In this document: positions 56,502-64,000 of the stretch, piece by piece
How positions within the stretch are numbered: position 1 is the first letter of the stretch
Layout: every line of letters starts with the position of its first letter
Source of the DNA: Lachnospiraceae bacterium
GTDB taxonomy: Bacteria; Bacillota; Clostridia; Lachnospirales; Lachnospiraceae
Assembly (NCBI GenBank): GCA_022796795.1
Contig: JAAWJI010000009.1
Location: 30,966 to 94,965, forward strand
Length of the DNA: 64,000 nucleotides
Direction: 5' to 3'
Notes under the pieces: model-generated
Seen by the model: only the letters and a program-made list of their open reading frames with translations
Databases searched by the model: none
What the model was told of the DNA's origin: nothing
Position numbers and translations under genes: made by a program

Positions 56502-58094
56502 ATGGGAGAAGTAAGGGAATTGATTGCGGCAGGCAAGGCAGTGCTGGGGATTGAGCTGGGTTCCACCAGAATTAAGGCGGTTCTCATTGACGAAGCGCAC
56601 AGACCTATCGCATCGGGAAGCCATGAGTGGGAAAACCGGCTGGAAAACGGTGTGTGGACCTATTCGCTAACGGATGTGTGGGAAGGCCTTAAGGACTGCT
56701 ATGGGGATCTTCGAAGAGAGGTAATGGAAAAATATGATATAGAGCTTACGGAACTTGGAGCCATTGGAATCAGCGCTATGATGCATGGCTATATGGCTTT
56801 TGACGCTCAGGGAGAGCTGTTGGCGCCTTTCCGCACTTGGCGCAATACCCTGGCCGGAAAAGCGGCTGCAGAGCTGACAGAGCTGTTTCAGTTTAATATT
56901 CCGGAGCGCTGGAGTATTTCCCACCTGTATCATTCGGTGCTGAATCAGGAAGAGCATGTGGCCCGGATCAGCTATCTGACCACTCTGGCCGGCTATATTC
57001 ACTGGAAACTGACCGGGAAAAAGGTGCTGGGCGTGGGAGACGCTTCCGGCATGTTTCCCATTGATTCTGAGAGCATGACCTACCGGCAGGATCTGGTGGA
57101 AAAGTTTGACGACCATGTGAAGGGATACGGCTATCCCTGGAAGCTTACAGAGATTCTGCCTCAGGTTCTGGCAGCCGGTGAGGACGCAGGCGCGCTGACC
57201 CAGGAGGGAGCAAAGCTTCTGGATCCTTCCGGGAACCTTCAGGCCGGCGCTCCCATGTGTCCGCCGGAAGGGGATGCAGGCACGGGCATGACTGCCACCA
57301 ACAGCGTGGCAAAACGCACCGGAAATGTGTCTGCAGGCACCTCCATTTTTGTTATGGCTGTGCTGGAGCGAAGCCTTTCCCGCCTGCACCGGGAGATTGA
57401 TATGGTGACTACGCCGGACGGCTCCCCAGTGGCTATGGTTCACGCAAATAACTGTACCTCAGATCTCAATGCCTGGGTAGGTCTGTTCCGGGAATTCGCT
57501 CAGGCAGCAGGCATGGAGCTGGACACCAACCGTCTCTTTGGAATTCTGTACAACAAAGCTTTGGAGGGAGATCCGGACTGCGGCGGCCTCCTGTCCTACG
57601 GCTACTATTCCGGCGAGTTTATTACCGGAATGGAGGAGGGGCGCCCCTTATTTGTGAGAAAGCCGGACGATCACTTTAACCTGGCAAACTTTATGCGCAG
57701 CCATCTCTTCACCGCTTTGGGAGCCATCAAAATCGGTATGGATATTCTGGCAGAGGAGAAGGTGGAGCTGGACAGTCTGCTGGGACATGGCGGCCTGTTT
57801 AAGACCAAAGGCGTAGGTCAGAGGATGATGGCGGCGGCTATGAATACGCCGGTATCTGTCATGGAGACAGCCGGAGAAGGCGGTCCCTGGGGCGTGGCCT
57901 TGCTGGCAGCCTACCGGAAGAACCGGGGGGATGGGGAGAACCTGCCCGAGTATCTGAATCAGCGGGTGTTTGCGGATGCCAAGGGAAGCAGCATGGATCC
58001 GGATGCTGCGGATGTGGCAGGCTTTGAGGAGTTTATGAAACGCTACAAGGCCGGGCTGGCTGTGGAGAGGGCTGCGGTGGACAGCCTGCGCTAG
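56502..58094 (+). CDS. FGGY-family carbohydrate kinase
   Basis: 530 residues starting after CCAGGAGGATAAG. The N-terminal phosphate-binding [16 protein letters not shown], the MHGYMAFD substrate loop, the [14 protein letters not shown] stretch and the late [23 protein letters not shown] correspond to the two actin-like FGGY halves. It phosphorylates a sugar or sugar alcohol with ATP. The N-terminal extension [12 protein letters not shown] is seen in some clostridial members. The substrate cannot be assigned. With the isomerases upstream it suggests a kinase-isomerase route to a central intermediate, but no aldolase or transporter is in the window. Confidence 0.78.
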   Translation: MGEVRELIAAGKAVLGIELGSTRIKAVLIDEAHRPIASGSHEWENRLENGVWTYSLTDVWEGLKDCYGDLRREVMEKYDIELTELGAIGISAMMHGYMAFDAQGELLAPFRTWRNTLAGKAAAELTELFQFNIPERWSISHLYHSVLNQEEHVARISYLTTLAGYIHWKLTGKKVLGVGDASGMFPIDSESMTYRQDLVEKFDDHVKGYGYPWKLTEILPQVLAAGEDAGALTQEGAKLLDPSGNLQAGAPMCPPEGDAGTGMTATNSVAKRTGNVSAGTSIFVMAVLERSLSRLHREIDMVTTPDGSPVAMVHANNCTSDLNAWVGLFREFAQAAGMELDTNRLFGILYNKALEGDPDCGGLLSYGYYSGEFITGMEEGRPLFVRKPDDHFNLANFMRSHLFTALGAIKIGMDILAEEKVELDSLLGHGGLFKTKGVGQRMMAAAMNTPVSVMETAGEGGPWGVALLAAYRKNRGDGENLPEYLNQRVFADAKGSSMDPDAADVAGFEEFMKRYKAGLAVERAAVDSLR

Positions 58095-58141
58095 CAGAGG
58101 TTTCAGGGAACGGTGTAAACAATCGTAAATAATGTAGAGAG

Positions 58142-58186
58142 TACAGCGATGCGGATTTCAAAAATCTGCACCGCTGTATTTTGTTT
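58142..58186 (+). terminator. Terminator after the kinase gene
   Basis: TACAGCG (58142-58148) pairs with CGCTGTA (58172-58178), with an inner GGATTT/AAATCT-type stem, followed by TTTTG. Confidence 0.65.
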
Positions 58187-58201
58187 GGGTGTAACCTGGA
58201 C

Positions 58202-58256
58202 TTTACATAGATTTTACAAAATTCTGATATTAAATTTTGCATTTATCGTGTATCCT
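58202..58256 (+). promoter_or_regulatory. Candidate Pho box and promoter of the PhoB/PhoR-like operon
   Basis: Two TTTACA hexamers (58202-58207 and 58213-58218) are separated by five bases, the 11-bp spacing known for Firmicute PhoP boxes. A TATCCT -10-like element lies at 58251-58256. This fits autoregulation by the regulator encoded downstream. Confidence 0.5.
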
Positions 58257-58291
58257 ATAGACAAACGAAAACCTGGGGAAAGGATGTCTCT

Positions 58292-58966
58292 ATGATTTTT
58301 TGTGTGGAAGATGACAGCGGAATCCGCGATCTCATGATCTACACCCTGCGCGCCTCCGGCTTTGAGGCCCGGGGCTTTGGGGAGGCAGAGGCTTTTTGGA
58401 GCGCTCTGGCAGAGGAGCTTCCCAAGCTTGTACTGCTGGATATTATGTTGCCCGGAGAGGACGGAATCTGTATTCTCAAAAGGCTGCGGTCCGATCCTGA
58501 CACAGCCAGACTGCCGGTTATTATGGCTACGGCAAAGGGAACGGAATATGACAAGGTAACTGGCCTGGATCTGGGGGCGGATGATTACCTGGCTAAACCC
58601 TTTGGCATGATGGAAATGGTATCCCGGGTCCGGGCGGTTCTGCGGAGAGCCGCGCCAAAGGAGCCTGCACAAATTTTGCAGGCCGGACTTCTGGAAATGC
58701 ACCGAAGGGAGCATCTGGTACTGGTTCAAGGGGAGAGGATCTTCCTGACCTTGAAGGAATTTGAGATTCTCCGCCTGTTTATGGAGCATCCGGGAATGGT
58801 CTTTTCCAGAGAGCGTCTCCTTTCCTCTGTCATGGGCAGCGATTTTACAGGGGAGACGAGAACCGTGGATGTGCACATGGGAACTCTGCGGACGAAACTT
58901 GGGGCGTGCGGCGCCTATATAGAGACCGTGCGGGGCGTGGGCTACCGGATGGAGGTGCGGGAATGA
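58292..58966 (+). CDS. PhoB/OmpR-family response regulator
   Basis: 224 residues. The receiver has the acidic pair in CVEDDSG, the phosphoacceptor D50 in LVLLDIMLPGEDG and the conserved Lys in DYLAKPFGM. The C-terminal winged helix has TLKEFEILRLFMEHPGMVF and TVDVHMGTLRTKLG. It starts after GGAAAGGATG. Phosphorylation by the adjacent kinase is expected. The transporter two genes on suggests that it responds to phosphate. Confidence 0.88.
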   Translation: MIFCVEDDSGIRDLMIYTLRASGFEARGFGEAEAFWSALAEELPKLVLLDIMLPGEDGICILKRLRSDPDTARLPVIMATAKGTEYDKVTGLDLGADDYLAKPFGMMEMVSRVRAVLRRAAPKEPAQILQAGLLEMHRREHLVLVQGERIFLTLKEFEILRLFMEHPGMVFSRERLLSSVMGSDFTGETRTVDVHMGTLRTKLGACGAYIETVRGVGYRMEVRE

Positions 58967-60717
58967 CAAAACGCATTTTCCGATCCATCTGCGGTGCGGC
59001 AGCGGCAGTATTTCTGGCTTCTCTGCTCCTGATTATGGGAGTGCTGTACAGCTATTTTTCCAGGGAGCAGATGGAACAGCTTCAGCGGCAGACCAGACTT
59101 ACCGCAAAGGCTGTGGAAATGGGGGGACTTCCCTTTCTGGAGAGCTTGGACCGTGTAGAGACAGAAGGTCCAGAGAAGGAAGATCGTTTCATAAATAGTG
59201 ATAAGACCGTAGGACTGGAGAACAGGGAGCACCGGATTACCTGGATTGACGCGGACGGAGCGGTGCTGTTTGACAACAGGGCCAGCAGCGCCCAAATGGA
59301 AAATCATCTGGAGCGTCAGGAGATTCAGGATGCTATAAAAAGCGGGATGGGAACCAGTGTCCGCTATTCCGTTACCCTGACAGAAAAGCAGTTTTACTGC
59401 GCCCAGAGGCTTACGGACGGCACGGTGCTCCGTATGTCGGTTTCCTGGAGAACCTGGTGGTCCCTGATTCTGGGCATGCTGCAGCCTGTGTTCCTTGTGA
59501 TAGGCGCTGCAGTCCTGCTGTCCCTGTTTTTGGCGGATCGTTTGTCCAGGAAGATTGTAAAGCCTCTGAATGAATTGGATCTGGATGATTTAAGCATGAA
59601 GGAGCAGTATGCGGAGCTGGAACCTCTCATGATCCGCATCAAAAGCCAGCAGCGACAGCTGAACAGGCAGAGGGCAGAACTGGAGCGAAAGCGGGAGGAG
59701 TTTGAGACTATCACAAAAAATATGACAGAGGGAATATTGCTGCTAAATAAACATGGGGCTGTGCTCAGCATGAATGAGGCGGCTTCCCGGCTTTTGGGCG
59801 TGAGCCGCTATTGTGTGGGCAAGGATCTGTTTTTGTTCCACAATTCCTCCCGTCTGCAGGAGCTGATCCGGGAGGCTGGAGGCGGGAAGGCCCGGGATAC
59901 GGCGCTGCCCATTGGGGAGATCAGCTATGAATTTCATGCAAGCCCGGTGATGTCCCAGGGAGCCGTTTCCGGCATTGTCCTCATCATCTTTGACATGACA
60001 GAAAAAGAGAAAGCAGAGCAGATCCGCCGGGAATTTACAGCCAATGTTTCCCATGAGCTGAAAACTCCGCTGCAGAGTATTTCCGGATGCGCCGAGCTCC
60101 TGGCGGAGGGGCTGGTAAAGCCTGAGGATGTACCGCGTTTTTCCCGTCAGATTTATGGGGAGGCAAAGCGCATGACAGCCCTGGTGGAGGATATTCTGCA
60201 CCTGTCCCGTCTGGATGAGGGGGCTGTGAAGCTTGAGTGGGAGACCGTGGACCTGCGCAAGCTGTGTGAAAAGGTCCTGGAAGAGCTGGAGCCTGCTGCC
60301 AGGAAGGCAGGGGTTTCCCTGGAGATCACCGGGACAAAAGGGTTGGTGCAGGGGGATGCCGGGCTGCTGGAGGGGATTGTGCGCAATCTCTGCGACAATG
60401 CCGTCAAATATAACCGGGAGGGTGGTTCCGTTATTTTGGAGGTGCAAGAGCTGGGAGACCAGGTCAGGCTTTCCGTTACGGATACCGGCATTGGAATCTT
60501 GCCCCAGGATCAGGAGCGGATTTTTGAACGCTTTTACCGGGTGGACAAGAGCCGTTCCCGGGAGGTGGGCGGCACGGGGCTGGGATTGTCCATTGTGAAG
60601 CATGCTGCAAAGCTTCACCATGCAGAGATTCAGGTGGAGAGTATGCCAGGAGAGGGAACCCGGGTGAGCCTGGACTTTCCCCATGGAATGGTGGAAAGCT
60701 GGGACAGATCCAAGTGA
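58963..60717 (+). CDS. PhoR-like membrane sensor histidine kinase
   Basis: 584 residues from ATG 58963, which overlaps the regulator stop (ATGA). Membrane segments lie at about 9-30 and 168-190 and enclose an extracytoplasmic domain. A HAMP-like linker and PAS domain follow, then the phosphoacceptor His in NVSHELKTPLQS, the N box near RNLCDNAVKYN, and ATP-lid motifs DTGIGI and GGTGLGLSIVKH. It would phosphorylate the regulator upstream. The longer opening at 58906 is rejected. Confidence 0.88.
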   Translation: MTKRIFRSICGAAAAVFLASLLLIMGVLYSYFSREQMEQLQRQTRLTAKAVEMGGLPFLESLDRVETEGPEKEDRFINSDKTVGLENREHRITWIDADGAVLFDNRASSAQMENHLERQEIQDAIKSGMGTSVRYSVTLTEKQFYCAQRLTDGTVLRMSVSWRTWWSLILGMLQPVFLVIGAAVLLSLFLADRLSRKIVKPLNELDLDDLSMKEQYAELEPLMIRIKSQQRQLNRQRAELERKREEFETITKNMTEGILLLNKHGAVLSMNEAASRLLGVSRYCVGKDLFLFHNSSRLQELIREAGGGKARDTALPIGEISYEFHASPVMSQGAVSGIVLIIFDMTEKEKAEQIRREFTANVSHELKTPLQSISGCAELLAEGLVKPEDVPRFSRQIYGEAKRMTALVEDILHLSRLDEGAVKLEWETVDLRKLCEKVLEELEPAARKAGVSLEITGTKGLVQGDAGLLEGIVRNLCDNAVKYNREGGSVILEVQELGDQVRLSVTDTGIGILPQDQERIFERFYRVDKSRSREVGGTGLGLSIVKHAAKLHHAEIQVESMPGEGTRVSLDFPHGMVESWDRSK

Positions 60718-60830
60718 GACGAGCAGCATGTTGAAGCGGATATGGTTTCCCAATGGGGGATGAAGGCAGAGATTGCCCTGCATTTTGGGAACACAGGAAA
60801 AGGACAAAACAGGAAAAGTGAGGAAGAAGG

Positions 60831-62576
60831 ATGGATATTTTTGATGTGCTGACCATGATTGGCGGTCTCTGTCTGTTTTTATTTGGAATGAATGTGATGG
60901 GACAGGCCCTGGAGCGGCGGGCCGGAAACAGTCTGCGGACTATTCTGGGGAAAATGACCACCAATAAATTGGCGGGTTTTTTGACGGGCTGTGGAGTAAC
61001 GGCAGTGATCCAGAGTTCCTCTGCCACCACGGTAATGGTGGTGGGCTTTGTAAATTCCGGCCTTATGACTCTGCACCAGGCTGTCAACGTGATCATGGGC
61101 GCCAATGTGGGAACCACGGTGACAGGCTGGATTCTGTCTCTGGGAGGAATCGACAGCGGAAACATATGGGTGAAGCTCCTGAAGCCCTCTTCCTTTACTC
61201 CGGTATTTGCCCTGGCGGGGATTATTCTGTATATGTTCGTCAAGAAATCCAAGGCCAGGGATACAGGGATGATTTTTCTGGGCTTTGCCACCCTGATGTT
61301 CGGCATGGAAACCATGTCGGAGGCAGTGGGAGGCCTGGCGGATGTGCCTGCGTTTCAGCAGATGTTCCTGCTGTTCCAAAATCCATTGCTAGGGCTTCTG
61401 GCCGGCGCGGTTCTGACCATGATCATTCAGTCCAGCTCTGCGTCCGTGGGAATCCTGCAGGCTCTGGCTGTAACGGGACAGGTCTCCTACGGGGCGGCCA
61501 TTCCCATCATTATGGGAGCTAACACAGGCACCTGCGTCACGGCCATGCTTTCCAGCGTGGGTACGAAACGGGATGCCAGGAGGGCCGCTCTGGTGCATTT
61601 GTTCTTTAATCTCATCGGAGCCAGCGTATGGCTTCTGGTGTATTGGGCGGTTAAGGGCCTGTTTTCCCCTGCAATCCTGTATGCCCCCACGTCCCTTCTG
61701 GGAATTGCCGTTGTGAATACAGCCTTTAATGTGCTCAGCACCCTTCTCCTGTTTCCCATGTCCCGGCTGCTGGAGGGCCTGGTCTGCCGGCTGGTTCCCG
61801 ATGCCAGGACAGAGGAGATATCCGTGCGGCTGGATGAGCGTCTTCTGGTTGCGCCTCCCCTTGCTCTGGAGCAGTGCAGCAGGGTGGCAGTGGAGATGGC
61901 GGAATGTTCCATAAGCGCTCTCAAGAAGGCGCTCACGGCATTTACCAATTATACGCCGGAGCTGGCGGGACAGATCCGGAAAAAGGAGGAATCCTGCGAT
62001 CAATATGAGGATATTATCGGCACCTATCTGGTCAAGCTCAGTTCCCGGAAGCTTAGCGAGGCGGACAGCGAGGAGGCCACGGAAATGCTGAAGGTCATCG
62101 GAGACTTTGAGCGGATATCTGATCACGCCGTGAATATTCTGGAATCGGCGGAGGAGCTGCGGGAAAAGAAGCTTACCCTGACAGAGCATGCAGTGCGGGA
62201 ATATGAGGTGATCGCCTCGGCCATCCGCGAGATTCTGGATCTGTCCCTCCAGGCCTTTGAAAAACAAGATCCGGAGCTTGCCGTCCGTGTAGAGCCTCTG
62301 GAACAGGTCATTGACGGACTGAAGGAGCAGCTGCGCACCCGGCATATTCTCCGCATGCAGCAGGGAAGCTGCAGTATAGAGGCAGGATTTGTGTGGTCTG
62401 ATCTTTTGACCAATCTGGAACGAACCTCAGACCACTGCTCCAACATTGCCGGGTGTATCATTGATACGGACAGCCATAACCTGAATCTCCATGAAACCCT
62501 GCGGGGGGCCAGAACGGAAGACGAGGATTTCAGGAGCCAGTTCCGCAGCTATGCGAAGAAATATGCCCTTCCCTGA
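60831..62576 (+). CDS. Na/Pi cotransporter-family protein with PhoU-like tail
   Basis: 581 residues. Two inverted repeats each carry the QSSS motif of type II Na/Pi cotransporters (QSSSATTVMVVGFVNSG and QSSSASVGILQALA), within about eight membrane segments. Residues about 350-575 form a helical PhoU-like domain (RISDHAVNILESAEELREK). It probably takes up phosphate. It follows the PhoB/PhoR-like pair by 113 bp, so the three genes form a phosphate-response unit. Confidence 0.87.
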   Translation: MDIFDVLTMIGGLCLFLFGMNVMGQALERRAGNSLRTILGKMTTNKLAGFLTGCGVTAVIQSSSATTVMVVGFVNSGLMTLHQAVNVIMGANVGTTVTGWILSLGGIDSGNIWVKLLKPSSFTPVFALAGIILYMFVKKSKARDTGMIFLGFATLMFGMETMSEAVGGLADVPAFQQMFLLFQNPLLGLLAGAVLTMIIQSSSASVGILQALAVTGQVSYGAAIPIIMGANTGTCVTAMLSSVGTKRDARRAALVHLFFNLIGASVWLLVYWAVKGLFSPAILYAPTSLLGIAVVNTAFNVLSTLLLFPMSRLLEGLVCRLVPDARTEEISVRLDERLLVAPPLALEQCSRVAVEMAECSISALKKALTAFTNYTPELAGQIRKKEESCDQYEDIIGTYLVKLSSRKLSEADSEEATEMLKVIGDFERISDHAVNILESAEELREKKLTLTEHAVREYEVIASAIREILDLSLQAFEKQDPELAVRVEPLEQVIDGLKEQLRTRHILRMQQGSCSIEAGFVWSDLLTNLERTSDHCSNIAGCIIDTDSHNLNLHETLRGARTEDEDFRSQFRSYAKKYALP

Positions 62577-62722
62577 GGCGAAAAGAACAGGGGACAGTTC
62601 CGGATAAAAGAATGTCTGTTATTTGATGAAAAATCAGGCCTGCATTGTGACAGATACAGGCATATCATTTCCCTGTCATGCATATGTACAACAGAGAGCA
62701 GGAAAAGGCAGGGAGTGCAGGA

Positions 62723-63580
62723 ATGACGTATAAAATGGTAGATGTATCCAGTATCCAAGGGAATCCGGATTGGGAAAGGGCAGCGGAGGATGGCATCCAG
62801 GGCGCTATTCTGCGTATCCGGGACAGCAAGGGTGTGGATCGAAGCTGGGAGTATAATTACAGGACATGCGGGGAGGTGGGGATTCCCCGGGGAGCCTACC
62901 GGTACAGCTATGCGCTTACTGTGGCCCAGGCCAGGGCAGAGGCCCGGGAGGTGCTGCGGACTCTGGATGGCCGCAAACTAGAGCTGGGGGTATGGCTGGA
63001 CCTGGAGTGGAGCAGGCAGCGGGAGCTGGGGAGCCGGAAGGTGAAGCAGCTGGCCCGGGTTTGGATGCAGGAGATCAGAAGCGCAGGATATCCCTGCAAT
63101 GTGTACTGCAACCTGGAATGGTATCAGAAGCTCCTTCAGGGACTGGATGCTAAATACTGGATTGCCCGGTATCCCAAGCGCGATACGGGAGTTCTGATAA
63201 ACAGTCTGCGTCCCCGGGTGGGAGAGAAGATCTGGCAGTACAGCAGCAAGGGGAAGGTGGCTGGAATCTTCGGAAAAGTTGACCTGGACGAATGGACGGG
63301 AAAACTTTTAATAGGCGCTTCCGGGGGAGAATCAGGAAATCCCTATGAGGACTCAGGCAAGGTTCTCTTTTTTCAGCCTCTGCTTGCAGGCATTGCCCGG
63401 GAGGATGTGCGCTGGCTCCAGTGGGAGCTTCGGGAGGCAGGGTATCAGCTCCAGGTGGACGGCAGATTTGGTCCCAAGACAGATCTGGCCCTGCGGGCCT
63501 TTCAGGCAGCCCATGGCCTGAAGGCAGATGGAAAATGCGGACCGGCTACCCGGGCGGCGCTGCGGGGGAATGTGGGATGA
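62723..63580 (+). CDS. GH25 lysozyme-like protein with peptidoglycan-binding domain
   Basis: 285 residues from ATG 62723; the earlier ATG at 62678 has no ribosome site. The GH25 barrel begins MVDVSSIQGNPDW and has the catalytic acid region GVWLDLEWSR, where most members read DxE. A PG_binding_1 repeat follows at about 205-280 (VDGRFGPKTDLALRAFQAAHG). There is no signal peptide. It could be released by lysis or a non-classical route, like a phage endolysin, but no holin or phage genes adjoin it. It would cut the glycan strands of peptidoglycan. Confidence 0.8.
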   Translation: MTYKMVDVSSIQGNPDWERAAEDGIQGAILRIRDSKGVDRSWEYNYRTCGEVGIPRGAYRYSYALTVAQARAEAREVLRTLDGRKLELGVWLDLEWSRQRELGSRKVKQLARVWMQEIRSAGYPCNVYCNLEWYQKLLQGLDAKYWIARYPKRDTGVLINSLRPRVGEKIWQYSSKGKVAGIFGKVDLDEWTGKLLIGASGGESGNPYEDSGKVLFFQPLLAGIAREDVRWLQWELREAGYQLQVDGRFGPKTDLALRAFQAAHGLKADGKCGPATRAALRGNVG

Positions 63581-63614
63581 GTCATGGAAACTATCTCTGG
63601 AAATCGTAAAAAAT

Positions 63615-63670
63615 AGGGCAGCCGTCAACTTGAAATGAATCAAGAGAGCGGCTGCCCTGTTTGTGTTTGT
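63615..63670. terminator. Terminator after the GH25 gene
   Basis: A perfect 10-bp stem AGGGCAGCCG/CGGCTGCCCT (63615-63624 with 63649-63658) is followed by a T-rich tract. It lies between convergent genes. Confidence 0.7.
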
Positions 63671-63753
63671 TATGCCACATTCGCATTAATACACGATGCT
63701 GGTACATGTCTATATTTTTATGATAATCCTTACATTTGTCCTGTAAATGCGTC

Positions 63754-64000
63754 TTACATATTGATACAAAGTGCATTTTCTGCTTCCATAAATTCCTTTT
63801 CGGTATAGCCGAAAGAAATAATCTGTTCTTTTGTGGCACCAGCCTGGATCATCCTTACAATAGCGTTATGCCGTTCCGCTTCAATGCTTCTTTCTTTAAT
63901 CGCTTCCGACCAATTACACATCGTCTGCATCCTCCCTTCCAGTTCGGTTGTCATTACCATTCCGTAGTTCTCTGTAAGTATGCGTTTCTTTTCGTCCACG
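63754..64000 (-). CDS. C-terminal end of a probable Rpn/PD-(D/E)XK-family protein, cut by window end
   Basis: The frame is open to the right edge of the window, so only the last 81 or so residues are visible. The charged helical tail (GRMQTMCNWSEAIKER, then MIQAGATKEQIISFGYTEKE) resembles the C-termini of Rpn/PD-(D/E)XK transposase-like proteins that are abundant in Lachnospiraceae. The nuclease domain would lie beyond the window. Assignment is by this tail only. Confidence 0.5.
   Translation of the reverse strand, partial: VDEKKRILTENYGMVMTTELEGRMQTMCNWSEAIKERSIEAERHNAIVRMIQAGATKEQIISFGYTEKEFMEAENALCINM

Overview
The window looks like a chromosomal segment of a gut Firmicute of the Lachnospiraceae type (Blautia, Mediterraneibacter, Dorea or a relative). 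The grounds are a CodY regulator beside a fabK-type fatty-acid operon, accBCDA in clostridial order, a CIRCE-controlled groESL pair, a clostridial SpaA/DUF11 surface protein with a VQTGD-type sorting signal, and strong purine-rich ribosome sites. The genus is inference. No rRNA, tRNA or CRISPR array was seen.

Layout. 1-3813 is the 3' part of a giant wall-anchored surface protein. 3952-6021 is a three-gene cassette resembling a defence locus (DUF262-like protein, AAA ATPase, unknown partner), each gene broken by small indels. 6022-7691 is a switch-like region: a promoter followed at once by a bidirectional terminator, then a tyrosine recombinase gene enclosed by a perfect 21-bp inverted repeat that has the arm-spacer-arm form of a recombination site. 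7794-9224 encodes a TnpB-like protein in which all three RuvC catalytic acids appear to be lost, followed by 282 bp of structured non-coding DNA. 9507-27445 is an AT-rich glycan locus: glycerophosphotransferase-like protein, glycosyltransferases, TupA-like ATP-grasp, DUF362, UDP-glucose dehydrogenase and UDP-glucuronate epimerase, two DUF4422 proteins, and an epimerase/cytidylyltransferase/dehydrogenase set that probably makes a CDP-pentitol such as CDP-ribitol. Seven of its genes share a Rossmann-like module fused to unrelated enzymes. No flippase, polymerase or ABC exporter is present.

From 28 kb on the DNA is GC-richer housekeeping sequence: comM/yifB, dprA, topA and codY; then acpP-fabK-fabD-fabG-fabF-accB-fabZ-accC-accD-accA plus an acyl-CoA synthetase, with a close match to a CodY box upstream; a PAS/SARP-type regulator; a PH-like membrane protein; groES-groEL; guaB; and an rluF-type pseudouridine synthase. 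A sugar-utilisation group follows (DeoR regulator, TPI-like isomerase, SIS isomerase, YjbQ, FGGY kinase). The last part holds a PhoB/PhoR-like pair with a Na/Pi cotransporter behind a candidate Pho box, a GH25 lysozyme-like protein, and the end of a probable PD-(D/E)XK (Rpn-like) protein.

How it may fit together: the most interesting part is the control region at about 6.0-9.5 kb, where a putative invertible DNA switch and a putative nuclease-dead, RNA-guided TnpB relative sit side by side at the head of the surface-glycan locus. Both are inferences from sequence and can be tested.
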